64,000 nucleotides of DNA from Demetria terragena DSM 11295 (GCF_000376825.1 NZ_AQXW01000004.1:558001-622000), one strand, 5' to 3'. Positions 17,433 to 26,420 are shown, counted from the first letter of the stretch. Notes: a model not told the origin generated them from the sequence alone. Translations and numbers: made by a program.

Positions 17433-19067
17433 GTGGCCGACACATCGATCTTTCAGCGCCAAGGCTGGGCCCTGTGGTCTCGCCTAGCCCTAGCGCTCGT
17501 GCTGGGGGTCGGGGCGCTGGCGATCACCGAGGCCGGCCCTGATCCCACCGTGCAAACCGGTGGCGCCTGGCCCTACGTTGATGCGCTGATTGGTCTCCTA
17601 GCCCTTCCCGCTGTCGCGTTCCGCCACCGGTGGCCAATCCCCGTGATGCTCATCACTGCGCTCCTGGCGAGCACCTCGAGTGTCGCTTCGGGGGCAGCCG
17701 TGGTTATCGCTGTGTCGGTGTGCACCCGCCATCGGTGGAAAGAAATGGTCCTCACCGGGCTGGCCACTTACACCAGTTCGGTGATCTACACCGTGCTGTT
17801 CGCCGCGAAGGAGGAGCGCATCGCCACGCTCGCATGGGCGATCGCACTGACCGCACTCATCGTGGCTACGGGCTGGCTGATCGGGGAATGGCGTAGAGAT
17901 CGTCGAAACGCGTGGGGCAACGCCTGGAGGATGGTGCTCGCGCTGCTCGTAGGTTTCCTGCTCTGCGTTGCGGTTGCCGACCAAGGCACCGCGACGGGCT
18001 ATCAAGATAACGACCTCTGGCTCGTCATCGACCTTCTGCTCGGACTCGTCGCCGCCGCGTTCATTCCGTTGCGGCGCACCCTGCCCGTGGCCACGCTCGT
18101 CATCACGGGTGCCATTGCCCTGGTATCAGCGACGGCGAGCGGCACGTTCATTCTCGTGCTCGTATCGATCGCGACCGGACGCAACTGGCGTCGCATCGCG
18201 CTCGCGGTTGGCATATCCCTCACCACCTCGTTCCTGTTTGGGGTGATCCACGGCATCCCAAACTCCGTCACCGATCTCATCCTCAACACACTGAGCACCG
18301 CTCTCGCGATCGCCTTCGGGCTGTTCATCGGCGCCCGGCGCGAGCTCGTCAACAACCTGCGGGCACAGGTCGACACCGCCCGGCGTGAGCAGGAAGCGCG
18401 CGTAGCTCAGGCCAGGACCCATGAGCGCACCCGCATCGCGCGGGAAATGCATGACGTTCTGGCCCATCGAATCTCCCTGGTCGCAATGCACTCCGGCGCT
18501 CTTGCTTTCCGCGATGACCTCCCGCCTGACCAGGTCCGCAGTACGGCCAACTTGCTCCACGAGACGTCCCACCAGGCGCTGGTAGAACTTCGCGAGGTTC
18601 TCGGTGTGCTGCGCGCCCAGGACGGCGAGCAGTCAGCGGCACCCGAGCCACCACAGCCCACGCTTGCAGACCTGGACGAACTCATCTCGTCAACGCGTGA
18701 AAGTGGTCAGCGCCTATCAGTAAGTCTCGAGGCAGACTTCATGACGGCGCCAAATGTGCTGTCCCGTAACGCTTTCCGCATAGTTCAAGAAAGTTTGACC
18801 AACGCACGGAAGCACGCGCCGGACGAGGACGTCGCGCTGACCCTAGCCGGACGCCCCGGTGACACCCTCACCATTGAAGTACGAAATACGCGCCCCACCA
18901 GGCCGCCTGGGCTGGCCGTGACACCTGGCTCCGGCTATGGCCTCGTGGGGCTGCGTGAACGCGCCAGCCTCAGCGGTGGCACGCTGACCGCGGGCCCGGA
19001 TCGTCGGGGACACTTCGTGGTCCGAGCACGCCTGCCGTGGACCGTGGAAGAGGAGAGACTCACATGA
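17433..19067 (+). CDS. Sensor histidine kinase (HisKA_3/NarL-type partner)
   Basis: A 544-aa kinase. The N-terminal ~300 residues form a multi-helix membrane domain. It is followed by a short coiled coil, the HisKA_3 box REMHDVLAHRISLV (phospho-His 340) and a HATPase_c domain with GSGYGLVGLRERASLSGG near the C-terminus. GTG 17433 is chosen: TACCCT ends 6 nt before it (leaderless), while upstream in-frame sequence overlaps the ABC gene start. The stop overlaps the response-regulator start. Confidence 0.9.
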   Translation: MADTSIFQRQGWALWSRLALALVLGVGALAITEAGPDPTVQTGGAWPYVDALIGLLALPAVAFRHRWPIPVMLITALLASTSSVASGAAVVIAVSVCTRHRWKEMVLTGLATYTSSVIYTVLFAAKEERIATLAWAIALTALIVATGWLIGEWRRDRRNAWGNAWRMVLALLVGFLLCVAVADQGTATGYQDNDLWLVIDLLLGLVAAAFIPLRRTLPVATLVITGAIALVSATASGTFILVLVSIATGRNWRRIALAVGISLTTSFLFGVIHGIPNSVTDLILNTLSTALAIAFGLFIGARRELVNNLRAQVDTARREQEARVAQARTHERTRIAREMHDVLAHRISLVAMHSGALAFRDDLPPDQVRSTANLLHETSHQALVELREVLGVLRAQDGEQSAAPEPPQPTLADLDELISSTRESGQRLSVSLEADFMTAPNVLSRNAFRIVQESLTNARKHAPDEDVALTLAGRPGDTLTIEVRNTRPTRPPGLAVTPGSGYGLVGLRERASLSGGTLTAGPDRRGHFVVRARLPWTVEEERLT

Positions 19068-19762
19068 CATCGACCACAGGCGAGGCCGCGACAGACCAGC
19101 CCGCAATGATCCGTCTTGTCCTTGTGGACGACGACCCGCTGGTGCGCTCCGGGCTGCAGATGATTCTCGGCGGGTCACCCGACATCGAGATCGTGGCCGA
19201 GGCCGTCGACGGCGAGGATGCCCTCGAGAAAATCGAGAGATGCCAGCCCGATCTTGTGCTCATGGATGTCCGTATGCCGCGGCTCGACGGTGTCTCCGCC
19301 ACCGAGCGGATCCTGGCCCGTCATGGTGAAAATGTCCGCGTTGTCGTCCTTACCACCTTCGACACCGATGACCTGGTCATGCGCGCCTTGCGCGCGGGAG
19401 CCAGTGGATTTCTCCTGAAAGACACGCCCCCGGCCCGACTCGTCGAGGCGGTGCGCACGGCCGCAGCCGGTCAGCCGATCCTCTCGCCACAGATCACGGC
19501 CAGCCTGATTGCCCAGGTGTCCGGTGCACCATCGGGTGATCGTGCCGCGCAAGCGCGCGCCCAACTAGCTCTCCTGAGCGAGCGCGAGTTGGAGGTGGCG
19601 CGGGCCGTCGGACAGGGCCTGTCGAACGCGGAAATCTCGCGATCGCTCTATCTCAGCGTTCCTACGGTCAAGGCGCATGTCTCCCGACTGCTCGACAAAC
19701 TCGACTGCGCTAACCGCGTTCAAGTCGCGCTCGTCGTCCATGACGCAGGCGAAGACACGTAG
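19064..19762 (+). CDS. LuxR/NarL-family response regulator
   Basis: A 232-aa regulator with a receiver domain (acidic pocket VDDDP, phospho-Asp 68 in VLMDVRMP, Thr/Lys switch at TTFDTD and LLKDTPP). A LuxR-type HTH follows (LSERELEVARAVGQGLSNAEISRSLYLSVPTVKAHVS). The ATG overlaps the kinase stop and is preceded by a purine-rich RBS. It most likely controls the divergent ABC exporter, inferred from position. Confidence 0.93.
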   Translation: MTSTTGEAATDQPAMIRLVLVDDDPLVRSGLQMILGGSPDIEIVAEAVDGEDALEKIERCQPDLVLMDVRMPRLDGVSATERILARHGENVRVVVLTTFDTDDLVMRALRAGASGFLLKDTPPARLVEAVRTAAAGQPILSPQITASLIAQVSGAPSGDRAAQARAQLALLSERELEVARAVGQGLSNAEISRSLYLSVPTVKAHVSRLLDKLDCANRVQVALVVHDAGEDT

Positions 19763-19769
19763 TCCGTCT

Positions 19770-19798
19770 TTGACAAGGTCAGGGGCGGATGGGAATGT
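19770..19798 (+). promoter_or_regulatory. Promoter of the cobalamin-uptake operon
   Basis: A perfect -35 TTGACA (19770-19775) is separated by 17 nt from GAATGT (19793-19798), a partial -10. It sits between the response-regulator stop and the riboswitch, placing the transcript start near 19805. Confidence 0.55.
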
Positions 19799-19802
19799 TC
19801 GC

Positions 19803-19905
19803 ACACCGAATGTCTGTCTTTGAGGGGAAGCCGGTGTGACTCCGGCGCTGTCCCGCAACCGTGTGGCCCTGTGGCCGAGCCGGAGCACCTCGTAGACCGA
19901 ATCGG
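19803..19905 (+). ncRNA. Cobalamin (B12) riboswitch aptamer
   Basis: The core at 19824-19863 reads as the hallmark GGGAAgCCGGTG...TCCGGC.CTG.CCCGCAACcGTG of cobalamin aptamers. A degenerate B12-box-like segment (GAGCCGGAGCACCTCG) lies near 19877-19892. It precedes a cobalamin-type ECF transport operon, where AdoCbl binding is expected to turn expression off. The outer P1 stem boundaries are approximate; a covariance-model search would fix them. Confidence 0.88.
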
Positions 19906-19963
19906 CTCATTGATCCGTCGCGGAAATGCGGACGAGCCGGCATCGGGGCCTACCAGGCCCTCG

Positions 19964-19988
19964 CCTGCCGGACTTGCCCGGCAGGAGG
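19964..19988 (+). promoter_or_regulatory. Shine-Dalgarno-sequestering hairpin (riboswitch expression platform)
   Basis: CCTGCCGG (19964-19971) pairs perfectly with CCGGCAGG (19978-19985) around a 6-nt loop. The right arm overlaps the AGGAGG ribosome-binding site (19983-19988) of the first operon gene. This fits translational control by the upstream riboswitch. No T run follows, so termination is less likely. Confidence 0.65.
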
Positions 19989-19996
19989 AACTACTC

Positions 19997-20701
19997 ATGA
20001 CCATCGTTCACCGCGTGGCAACGCGTACCGCCGCAGCGTTCGCTGCCTTCCTCGGAGCCATGCTGTTCGCACTCAGCGTCGCGCCGACCGCAGACGCCGC
20101 CTCGGCCTACCGGTTCTGGGGTTACTTCCAACTCAAGGACGGCGCGTGGGCGTTCTCAACTAAGGGACCGGACCAGGTCAAGCCGGCTGATGGATCGGTC
20201 GAAGGGTGGCGCTATGCCCTCGCCGGACCTACTGACAGTCGGGCACCCCGCGACACGGTCTCGTTTAAGGAAGCATGCGCAGGTACCCCAGCCAAGGAAG
20301 GCACCAAGCGCGTCGGGGTGGTCATCGACTACGGCCGCACCGCGGACGCGGAGTCGGGCACCCCACCTAAGCCTGTCGCTGAGTGCGCCCAGGTACCGGC
20401 GGCTGCGAACGGGTCACAGGTGCTGGCAGCGGTCACCGACGCCGTGCGCGTCGAAAAGGGTCTGACCTGCGGGGTCGATGACTGGCCAGCCAAGGGCTGT
20501 GGTGGTGAAGTCAAGACGGTGCCTGCTGCCGCGAAGGCTAAAGACAAGCCGGTCTCGATCACGGCGCCCGCTGCGAAAGAAACCGACGAAGACTCCTCGA
20601 GTGCACCGATCCTGATCGGTGGTGGCGTGGTACTGGTTCTGCTCCTTGGTGGCGGCGCGGCCGTGGCGATGCGTCGGCGACAGAGCGCTGAGTCCGCCTG
20701 A
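19997..20701 (+). CDS. SCO2322-like secreted, membrane-anchored protein
   Basis: A 234-aa protein with a signal peptide (cleavage near ADA-AS), an extracellular domain with four cysteines (EACAGT, AECAQV, LTCGVDD, KGCGGE), a charged linker and a C-terminal anchor helix followed by MRRRQ. The opening AYRFWGYFQLKDGAWAFSTKGP matches the SCO2322 family, which in Streptomyces precedes an ECF cobalt/cobalamin transporter. AGGAGG precedes ATG 19997. Riboswitch control suggests a role in capturing corrinoid at the surface (inference). Confidence 0.85.
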   Translation: MTIVHRVATRTAAAFAAFLGAMLFALSVAPTADAASAYRFWGYFQLKDGAWAFSTKGPDQVKPADGSVEGWRYALAGPTDSRAPRDTVSFKEACAGTPAKEGTKRVGVVIDYGRTADAESGTPPKPVAECAQVPAAANGSQVLAAVTDAVRVEKGLTCGVDDWPAKGCGGEVKTVPAAAKAKDKPVSITAPAAKETDEDSSSAPILIGGGVVLVLLLGGGAAVAMRRRQSAESA

Positions 20702-20706
20702 CGCGC

Positions 20707-21858
20707 GTGACGCCGCTCGCTGACCGACTCTCTCGCCCCCGGCTACTCCATCCGGTGGCGTGGTGGCTGTGGGGTTTGACGTTGGCTGCTGCCGCATCAC
20801 GTACGACCAACCCGTTTTACCTCGTGGTGATTGTGCTGGTCATTGGCATTGTGGTCCTGCAACGGCGCGAGGTTGGTGCGTCTTCCACGCTGGGGATCTT
20901 CCTCGGTATTGCCGCGGTAGCGATCGCACTACGCGTTCTGATGACCATCGTGTTCGGCAACGGCGTGGTGGGAACGCACGTGCTATTCACCTTGCCCGAG
21001 ATTCCGCTTCCGGACTGGCTGGCGGGGATCCGGCTCGGCGGGCCCGTCAGCCTTGAGGCGGTGCTCGTAGCGTTCTACTACGGGCTGCAGTTAGCCGCGA
21101 TCTTGGTCTGTGTGGGCGCGTGCAACGTGCTCGCCGACCCGCGGAGATTGCTGCGCTATGTCCCGGCCACCCTGTATGACGTGGGGACCGCCATCGTGGT
21201 CGCCCTCACGTATGTCCCGCGGTTGGCAGAGGAAGCTCGCCAGGTACGCGCCGCGCGGCGCTTGCGCGGGCATTCAGGGCGGGGCGTGCGAGAGCTGGCC
21301 CGATTGGCCCTGCCCGTCATGGAAAGCTCGCTCGAACGCTCACTGCAACTCGCCGCGTCGATGGAATCACGCGGGTATGGCCGGATCACCCTCGATCCGC
21401 GGACTCGGCGCCGAGCCACGGCGATGACCGTCCTTGGACTCGTGGGGGTCGTGGTCGGTCTGTACGGACTGCTCGGCGGCTCCACGCCCACTGCCGTCGG
21501 CCTCCCCACGCTGCTCATCGGGTGTGCGCTGGCGCTCGGGGCCTTGCTCACCGGGGCCCGCCAGGACCGACGCACGCCCTATCGCCGCGACCGGTGGCGC
21601 CTGTCGGAGTGGCTGGTCCTGGCGAGCGCACTTCCCGCAGCCGTCGCCCTGACCATCCTTGCTGCGCATGGCGATCCTTCGATCATGCCGCGGCAGTCCC
21701 CAGCCGAGGTCCCCCAGGTGGTTCCACTCGCACTCGTCGCCCTCGCGCTTCCCAGCCTTGCGGGCATCCTCGCGCCTCGCACTCCCCGCCGCGCCCACCT
21801 TGAGGACCTCGCAGCCCAACGGGCACGCGACCTCGAACTTGAAGCGACGCCAGCATGA
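20707..21858 (+). CDS. ecfT: ECF transporter T component (CbiQ/EcfT family)
   Basis: A 383-aa transmembrane coupling protein of an energy-coupling-factor importer. Membrane helices are followed by the cytoplasmic coupling helices with the family motif ...AARRLRGHS and SMESRGYG (the two Ala-Arg-Gly/ARG-like signatures). A longer C-terminal membrane extension is present. The GTG start lies 5 nt after the SCO2322-like stop, and the stop overlaps the ATPase gene. Specificity is assigned from the riboswitch. Confidence 0.9.
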   Translation: MTPLADRLSRPRLLHPVAWWLWGLTLAAAASRTTNPFYLVVIVLVIGIVVLQRREVGASSTLGIFLGIAAVAIALRVLMTIVFGNGVVGTHVLFTLPEIPLPDWLAGIRLGGPVSLEAVLVAFYYGLQLAAILVCVGACNVLADPRRLLRYVPATLYDVGTAIVVALTYVPRLAEEARQVRAARRLRGHSGRGVRELARLALPVMESSLERSLQLAASMESRGYGRITLDPRTRRRATAMTVLGLVGVVVGLYGLLGGSTPTAVGLPTLLIGCALALGALLTGARQDRRTPYRRDRWRLSEWLVLASALPAAVALTILAAHGDPSIMPRQSPAEVPQVVPLALVALALPSLAGILAPRTPRRAHLEDLAAQRARDLELEATPA

Positions 21859-23468
21859 TTCACCTGTCATCGGTGAAGGTGACCTATGCCAATGCACCGG
21901 CTCCGGCGCTCAGCACTCCCGATCTCATCATTCCCGAGGGCGACTTGGTGCTGCTCGTCGGACCGACCGGGAGCGGGAAGTCCACCCTCCTTCGTACCGT
22001 GAACGGTTTGGTGCCCCATTTCAGCGGCGGCCGGTTGACTGGTCGAGTTGTCGTCGACGGACGGGATACGCGCGATCACCGACCTCGCGACCTTGCCGAG
22101 GTGGTCGGTTTCGTCGGACAGGATCCACTGTCTTCCTTTGTGACCGAGACGGTCGAAGACGAAATCGCCTACGGCATGGAGACGCTCGCCATCGGGCCTG
22201 CTGCCATGCGCCGACGTGTCGAGGAAAGCCTCGATGTGCTGGGAGTCGCCGACCTGCGGAACCGCGCCCTCCTCGAATTGAGCGGCGGTCAGCAGCAACG
22301 TGTAGCGGTCGCCGCGGTCCTTGCTGCCGGGCCACGCATCTTGGTGATGGACGAACCCACCTCATCACTGGACCCGGTCTCGGCTGAAGATGTCCTTGCT
22401 GCCGTTCACCGCCTGGTGCATGACCTCGGGGTCACCGTGCTCATGGCCGAACACCGCCTTGAACGAGTGGTCCACCACGCCGACCAAGTCCTGTTGGTCG
22501 ACCAGGGCCAGGTGTCCGAGCTGCTTGCACCCGCCGAGGCGATGGAACGCTCGCCGATCGCTCCACCGGTCGTTCGACTGGGGCGCAGGCTTGGATGGCG
22601 CCCGCTCCCCCTGTCGATTCGCGATGCTCGACGTCGGGCTGTCTCGACGAGAGAGGCGCAGTTTCCTGACCCTGCGCCGCAGCCGGGCGACCATGGGCCA
22701 CCGCAGACCAGCGGCGTGGCCAGCAGTGTTGCGACCTCTCACGGGTTGCACGTACGGCGGCGTGGCGTGACCGCGCTAGGCGACCTCGATGTCTCCTTCG
22801 CTCCGGCCAAGGTCACCGCGCTGATGGGACGTAACGGCGCAGGCAAGTCCACCCTGCTTGGGTGTTTCTCGGGCCTGGTCAAACCGACGGCTGGTTCGGT
22901 GTCGATCGACGGCCTCGACCCCTCGGCCACGTCCCCGCAACGCATGCGCGGGCATGTCGGGATGGTGCCTCAGGATGCGCGAACTCTCCTCTACCACCCC
23001 ACGATTGGCGCCGAGTGTGACGCTGCCGACCAGGAGGTCAAGGTCTCCTGCGGGACCACTCGCCAACTTCTTCAGCGACTCGCCGGGGACCTGGATGAGA
23101 GCACGCACCCGCGCGACCTGTCCGAGGGCGGGCGAGTCCTCTTGGCGCTGGCCATCATTCTGGTGGGTGAGCCGAAGGTACTGCTCCTGGATGAACCCAC
23201 CCGCGGCCTCGACTATGGCGCAAAAACTCGCCTTGGCGAGATTCTTCAAGAACAAGCCGCGGCCGGGCGGACCGTCATCGTCGCGACCCACGATGTCGAG
23301 CTCGCCGCCGAGATTGCCGACGACGTCGTCCTACTCGCCGATGCCGAAGTCATCGGCCACGGCCCATCCCGCGAAATCCTCTGCGATTCACCAGCATTCG
23401 CCCCGCAGGTGGCCAAGATCATGCATCCGCGTGCCTTCCTGACCGTTGACGAGGTGCCGGCGCCATGA
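21855..23468 (+). CDS. ecfA: ECF transporter dual ATPase (fused EcfA-EcfA')
   Basis: A 537-aa protein with two ABC domains. The first (1-230) has Walker A GPTGSGKST, signature LSGGQQQR and Walker B ILVMDEPTSSLD. The second (about 295-525) has GRNGAGKST, a divergent signature LSEGGRVLLALA in place of LSGGxxxR, and VLLLDEPTRGLD. Fused A-A' ATPases are common in actinobacterial ECF systems. It overlaps the T gene (ATGA) and the S gene (ATGA), so the three membrane-complex genes are coupled. Confidence 0.92.
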   Translation: MIHLSSVKVTYANAPAPALSTPDLIIPEGDLVLLVGPTGSGKSTLLRTVNGLVPHFSGGRLTGRVVVDGRDTRDHRPRDLAEVVGFVGQDPLSSFVTETVEDEIAYGMETLAIGPAAMRRRVEESLDVLGVADLRNRALLELSGGQQQRVAVAAVLAAGPRILVMDEPTSSLDPVSAEDVLAAVHRLVHDLGVTVLMAEHRLERVVHHADQVLLVDQGQVSELLAPAEAMERSPIAPPVVRLGRRLGWRPLPLSIRDARRRAVSTREAQFPDPAPQPGDHGPPQTSGVASSVATSHGLHVRRRGVTALGDLDVSFAPAKVTALMGRNGAGKSTLLGCFSGLVKPTAGSVSIDGLDPSATSPQRMRGHVGMVPQDARTLLYHPTIGAECDAADQEVKVSCGTTRQLLQRLAGDLDESTHPRDLSEGGRVLLALAIILVGEPKVLLLDEPTRGLDYGAKTRLGEILQEQAAAGRTVIVATHDVELAAEIADDVVLLADAEVIGHGPSREILCDSPAFAPQVAKIMHPRAFLTVDEVPAP

Positions 23469-24340
23469 CGGCGAAAGCCATCCACCCGAAGCCGCGACAG
23501 CCTGCCCCAGACCGGGAGATCATCCCGTGGGACCTGGCCACGTCCCTCAGCATGGTCCTGGTTACTGTCGTCGGCGCGGCCTCGTTCACTTGGCCGTTCT
23601 TCATCTCGGATGAGGCCGCCCTGGCCCACGGCAATGACGCTCCCTGGCTCTTTCCCGTACTGGTTGGCCTGTTAGGTGCGGTCCTTCTCGCCCAAGTCAG
23701 CCGAGGCGGCCTCGACGCCAAAGCCGTTGCCACACTTGGGGTTCTGGCCGCACTGGGCGGTGCTCTACGGGTGCTATCCGCTGGAACGGCTGGCCTGGAG
23801 CCGACGTTCTTTCTCATCATCCTGGGTGGCCGGGTGCTCGGGCGCGCTGGCGGATTCTTGCTCGGCGCGTTGGCGATCCTCACGGGCGCCTTCTTGACTG
23901 GCGGTGTGGGACCTTGGCTGCCGTACCAGATGCTGGCAGCAGGCTGGGTTGGGTTGGGCGCCGCGCTCCTTCCGCAGGTCTCGCCGCGGGCCGAGCGGTG
24001 GCTGCTAGCGGCATACGGGCTGCTCACCGGTGTGCTCTTTGGCGTGGTGATGAATCTGTGGTTTTGGCCATTCTTAGGTGCGAGCGCACCATCGGGCGCG
24101 GGCTTCGACGCGAGCGCGCCGCTGACCGATCAGCTCAGCAACTATGCCGTTTTCTATACCCTGACCTCGTTGGGATGGGACCTCCCACGCGGATTGCTCA
24201 ACGGCGCGCTGCTCCTTCTCGCGGCGCCTACCCTCCTTGCTGCCTTACGCCGAGCCGTCCAACGCGCCGCATTTGGCGACACGAACAGTGTTGACACTGT
24301 TGCGGTTCAACCACGATCGAACGGCTCACCGATACAGTGA
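23465..24340 (+). CDS. ECF transporter substrate-binding (S) component, probable cobalamin/corrinoid type
   Basis: A 291-aa membrane protein with about six helices after a 25-residue Pro-rich start. It carries the conserved stretch GGVGPWLPYQMLAAGWVG typical of actinobacterial S components that sit with SCO2322-like genes. The ligand is inferred as cobalamin because the whole operon lies behind a B12 riboswitch and next to a cobU-like gene. The start overlaps the ATPase stop. Confidence 0.85.
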   Translation: MTAKAIHPKPRQPAPDREIIPWDLATSLSMVLVTVVGAASFTWPFFISDEAALAHGNDAPWLFPVLVGLLGAVLLAQVSRGGLDAKAVATLGVLAALGGALRVLSAGTAGLEPTFFLIILGGRVLGRAGGFLLGALAILTGAFLTGGVGPWLPYQMLAAGWVGLGAALLPQVSPRAERWLLAAYGLLTGVLFGVVMNLWFWPFLGASAPSGAGFDASAPLTDQLSNYAVFYTLTSLGWDLPRGLLNGALLLLAAPTLLAALRRAVQRAAFGDTNSVDTVAVQPRSNGSPIQ

Positions 24341-24383
24341 GTGAACGGATAACGGTGCACCACCAGCCAGGAGAGCCACACCG

Positions 24384-24947
24384 ATGACCACGACCACACT
24401 CGTGCTCGGGGGGACCCAGAGCGGAATGAGCCGACACGCCCAATCGCTGTTGCCGCGTGACCACGCGGTCACCGCGATTGAGGTCCGCCAACCCGGAAGC
24501 CGCAGCGACCCCGAACGCTCCTCGCGGACTACGCGCGACCAGCAGGAGCGGCCACAAGAGTGGACGACCGTGGAGGCCACGGACATCACTCGGGCCATCA
24601 TCCACGCTCGAAGTCCGGTTCTCGTGGACGATCTGGGCAGTTGGGTTACGGCGACCATTGACGAAGCAAATCTGTGGAAGTCACCCGCGAAGGCGCTGCG
24701 GCTGGTCGAGGAAAAGACCGCCGAGCTCGTGGCGTTGTGGGCATGGGCGCCGTACGACGCGGTCGCCCTGTCCCATGAGGTGGGCGTGTCACTGACGCCG
24801 CAGACCCCTGCCGAACGCCTCTTCCACGATGCCCTAGAGCACGTGAATGTCTCACTCTCCGCAGTGAGTCAGCAGGTTTACCTGGTCATCGCCGGACGGC
24901 TTCTCGACCTCAGTGAGGCACCGGCAATCTCGCCGCCCACGTCGTAA
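24384..24947 (+). CDS. CobU/CobP-like protein with substituted catalytic residues (probable pseudoenzyme)
   Basis: A 187-aa protein with the overall pattern of adenosylcobinamide kinase/guanylyltransferase: LVLGGTQSGMSRHAQ at the P-loop, PVLVDDLGSWVT, SHEVG...TPAERLFHDALEHVNVSLSAVSQQVYLVIAGRL. Two key positions differ. The P-loop Lys of GGxxSGKS is Met (ATG codon), and the guanylylated His in the R..HH..GRP.HW region of CobU aligns with Asp in RTTRDQQERPQEW. The frame is intact with a good RBS (AGGAG). It may be inactive as a cobinamide kinase or may have a new role. Confidence 0.75.
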   Translation: MTTTTLVLGGTQSGMSRHAQSLLPRDHAVTAIEVRQPGSRSDPERSSRTTRDQQERPQEWTTVEATDITRAIIHARSPVLVDDLGSWVTATIDEANLWKSPAKALRLVEEKTAELVALWAWAPYDAVALSHEVGVSLTPQTPAERLFHDALEHVNVSLSAVSQQVYLVIAGRLLDLSEAPAISPPTS

Positions 24948-24962
24948 CGCCTTCGACCGACG

Positions 24963-26393
24963 TCAGCCCTGACCAGCAAGAAGTCGTTCCTCGGCATCTG
25001 GGCCTGGCGCGACGCTCGGCACCCGCAGGAGCAGCAGGAAACCGGCAACCCACCACAGCCCAAAGAGTGCCCAGGGCTCGGGCGGTAGCGCCGATGGCAT
25101 ACCGGGCAGGTAAAGGGTGGCAAGCCCGGCCGTGAGCACGATCGCTGCCACTCCAATGATCAATCCACCCTGGCCAGCCCCGCCGATGCGCAACGGGCGC
25201 TCCATTCCTGGTTCCCGCCGCCGCAGGATGACGAAGGCGATGGCCACGAGTAGGTAGCCGATGACCACGCTCGGTGAACCTGAGTCGACCAGCCAGCCGA
25301 GTGCGTCGGCGCCCAGCCACGGTGCTGCGGCTGACAACCCGCCAATGAACAGCAGCGCCGTCACTGGCGTACGGAACCGTGGGCTAAGCCGACCGAACGC
25401 AGCCGGCAGCATGCGTGAGCGTCCCATGGCGTAAAGCAACCGAGAAGCCCCGATGAGGAAGGCATTCCAGGACGTCAGGATGCCTGCTAGCCCGCCCGCC
25501 ACCAGCACCTTGGCAAAGATGTCCGAGCCCCACAGCGCGCCCAGGGCATCGGCGGTGGCGAGATCGGACTTCATGAGCTCCCCGCGGTCCATCGCCAAGC
25601 TGGCACCGCCCACCATGAGGATGTAGAAGATGGTCGCCATCGCGACGGACACGACGATCAGTTTGCCCATGACAGGGAACGGGAGCTTGATCTCCTCGGC
25701 GGACTGGGGAATCACGTCAAATCCGACGAACAGAAAAGGCACGACGACCAATACAGACACGAACCCGCCGAACCCACCGGAGAAGAACGGTTCAGCCTCG
25801 TCTAACGATCCACCGACGAACCCACCGGTCAGCATCAACACGGCAACGAGCACCAAGAAACTCACGACGAAGGTTTGGATCATCGATGCGGGGCGGATAC
25901 CGACGATGTTGATTGCGGTCAGCAACACAGCGGCGATCGTCCCGATCAGGCCCCACCCGAGATAGACCGGCGACCCCGCCACGCTCCACAACTCAACGTC
26001 GCTCACCGACGGCCAGAGGTATGCGGCGGTTCGCGGCAGCGCGACTGCCTCGAACGCGGCGATCGTGGCATATCCACCCACCAGAGCCCATGACGCGAGA
26101 AACGAGAGGCGTGAGCCCATCGCACGCATGACGTAGTTGTGTTCGCCGCCCGCGTGCGGCATCGCAGCGACCAGCTCGGCATACGTCAACCCGACCAACC
26201 CCATAATCGCGCCGCCGACGACGAACGCCAGCACGGCACCGAGACTGCCTGCGGCATCGAGCCATTCGCCGGTCAACACCACCCAGCCGAAGCCGATCAT
26301 GGCGCCAAAGCCGATGGCGAGCGCATCCCACCGGCCGAGCTGACGGATAAAACCTGTCTCCTCGGGCGCTGGACGCCCAGCTGGTTCGCTCAT
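24963..26393 (-). CDS. APC-superfamily amino acid permease
   Basis: A 476-aa membrane protein with about twelve helices. The N-terminus holds the APC-type first-helix motif ALAIGFGAMIGFGWVV, and later come PHAGGEHNYVMRAMG and the helix-6-type segment FLFVGFDVIPQSAEEIK. Substrate cannot be read from sequence; amino acids or amines are usual. It lies downstream of gcvT on the same strand with 27 bases between them, so co-transcription is possible. Confidence 0.88.
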   Translation of the reverse strand: MSEPAGRPAPEETGFIRQLGRWDALAIGFGAMIGFGWVVLTGEWLDAAGSLGAVLAFVVGGAIMGLVGLTYAELVAAMPHAGGEHNYVMRAMGSRLSFLASWALVGGYATIAAFEAVALPRTAAYLWPSVSDVELWSVAGSPVYLGWGLIGTIAAVLLTAINIVGIRPASMIQTFVVSFLVLVAVLMLTGGFVGGSLDEAEPFFSGGFGGFVSVLVVVPFLFVGFDVIPQSAEEIKLPFPVMGKLIVVSVAMATIFYILMVGGASLAMDRGELMKSDLATADALGALWGSDIFAKVLVAGGLAGILTSWNAFLIGASRLLYAMGRSRMLPAAFGRLSPRFRTPVTALLFIGGLSAAAPWLGADALGWLVDSGSPSVVIGYLLVAIAFVILRRREPGMERPLRIGGAGQGGLIIGVAAIVLTAGLATLYLPGMPSALPPEPWALFGLWWVAGFLLLLRVPSVAPGPDAEERLLAGQG

Positions 26394-26420
26394 GGGACGG
26401 CAGGTTAGGGCATTGGTCGC

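Noticed and set aside
24360-24383. AGCCAGGAGAGCC just before the cobU-like ATG, resembling a B12 box
   Set aside because: Only 43 bases separate the genes, no aptamer core is present, and AGGAG at the right distance explains it as a ribosome-binding site.
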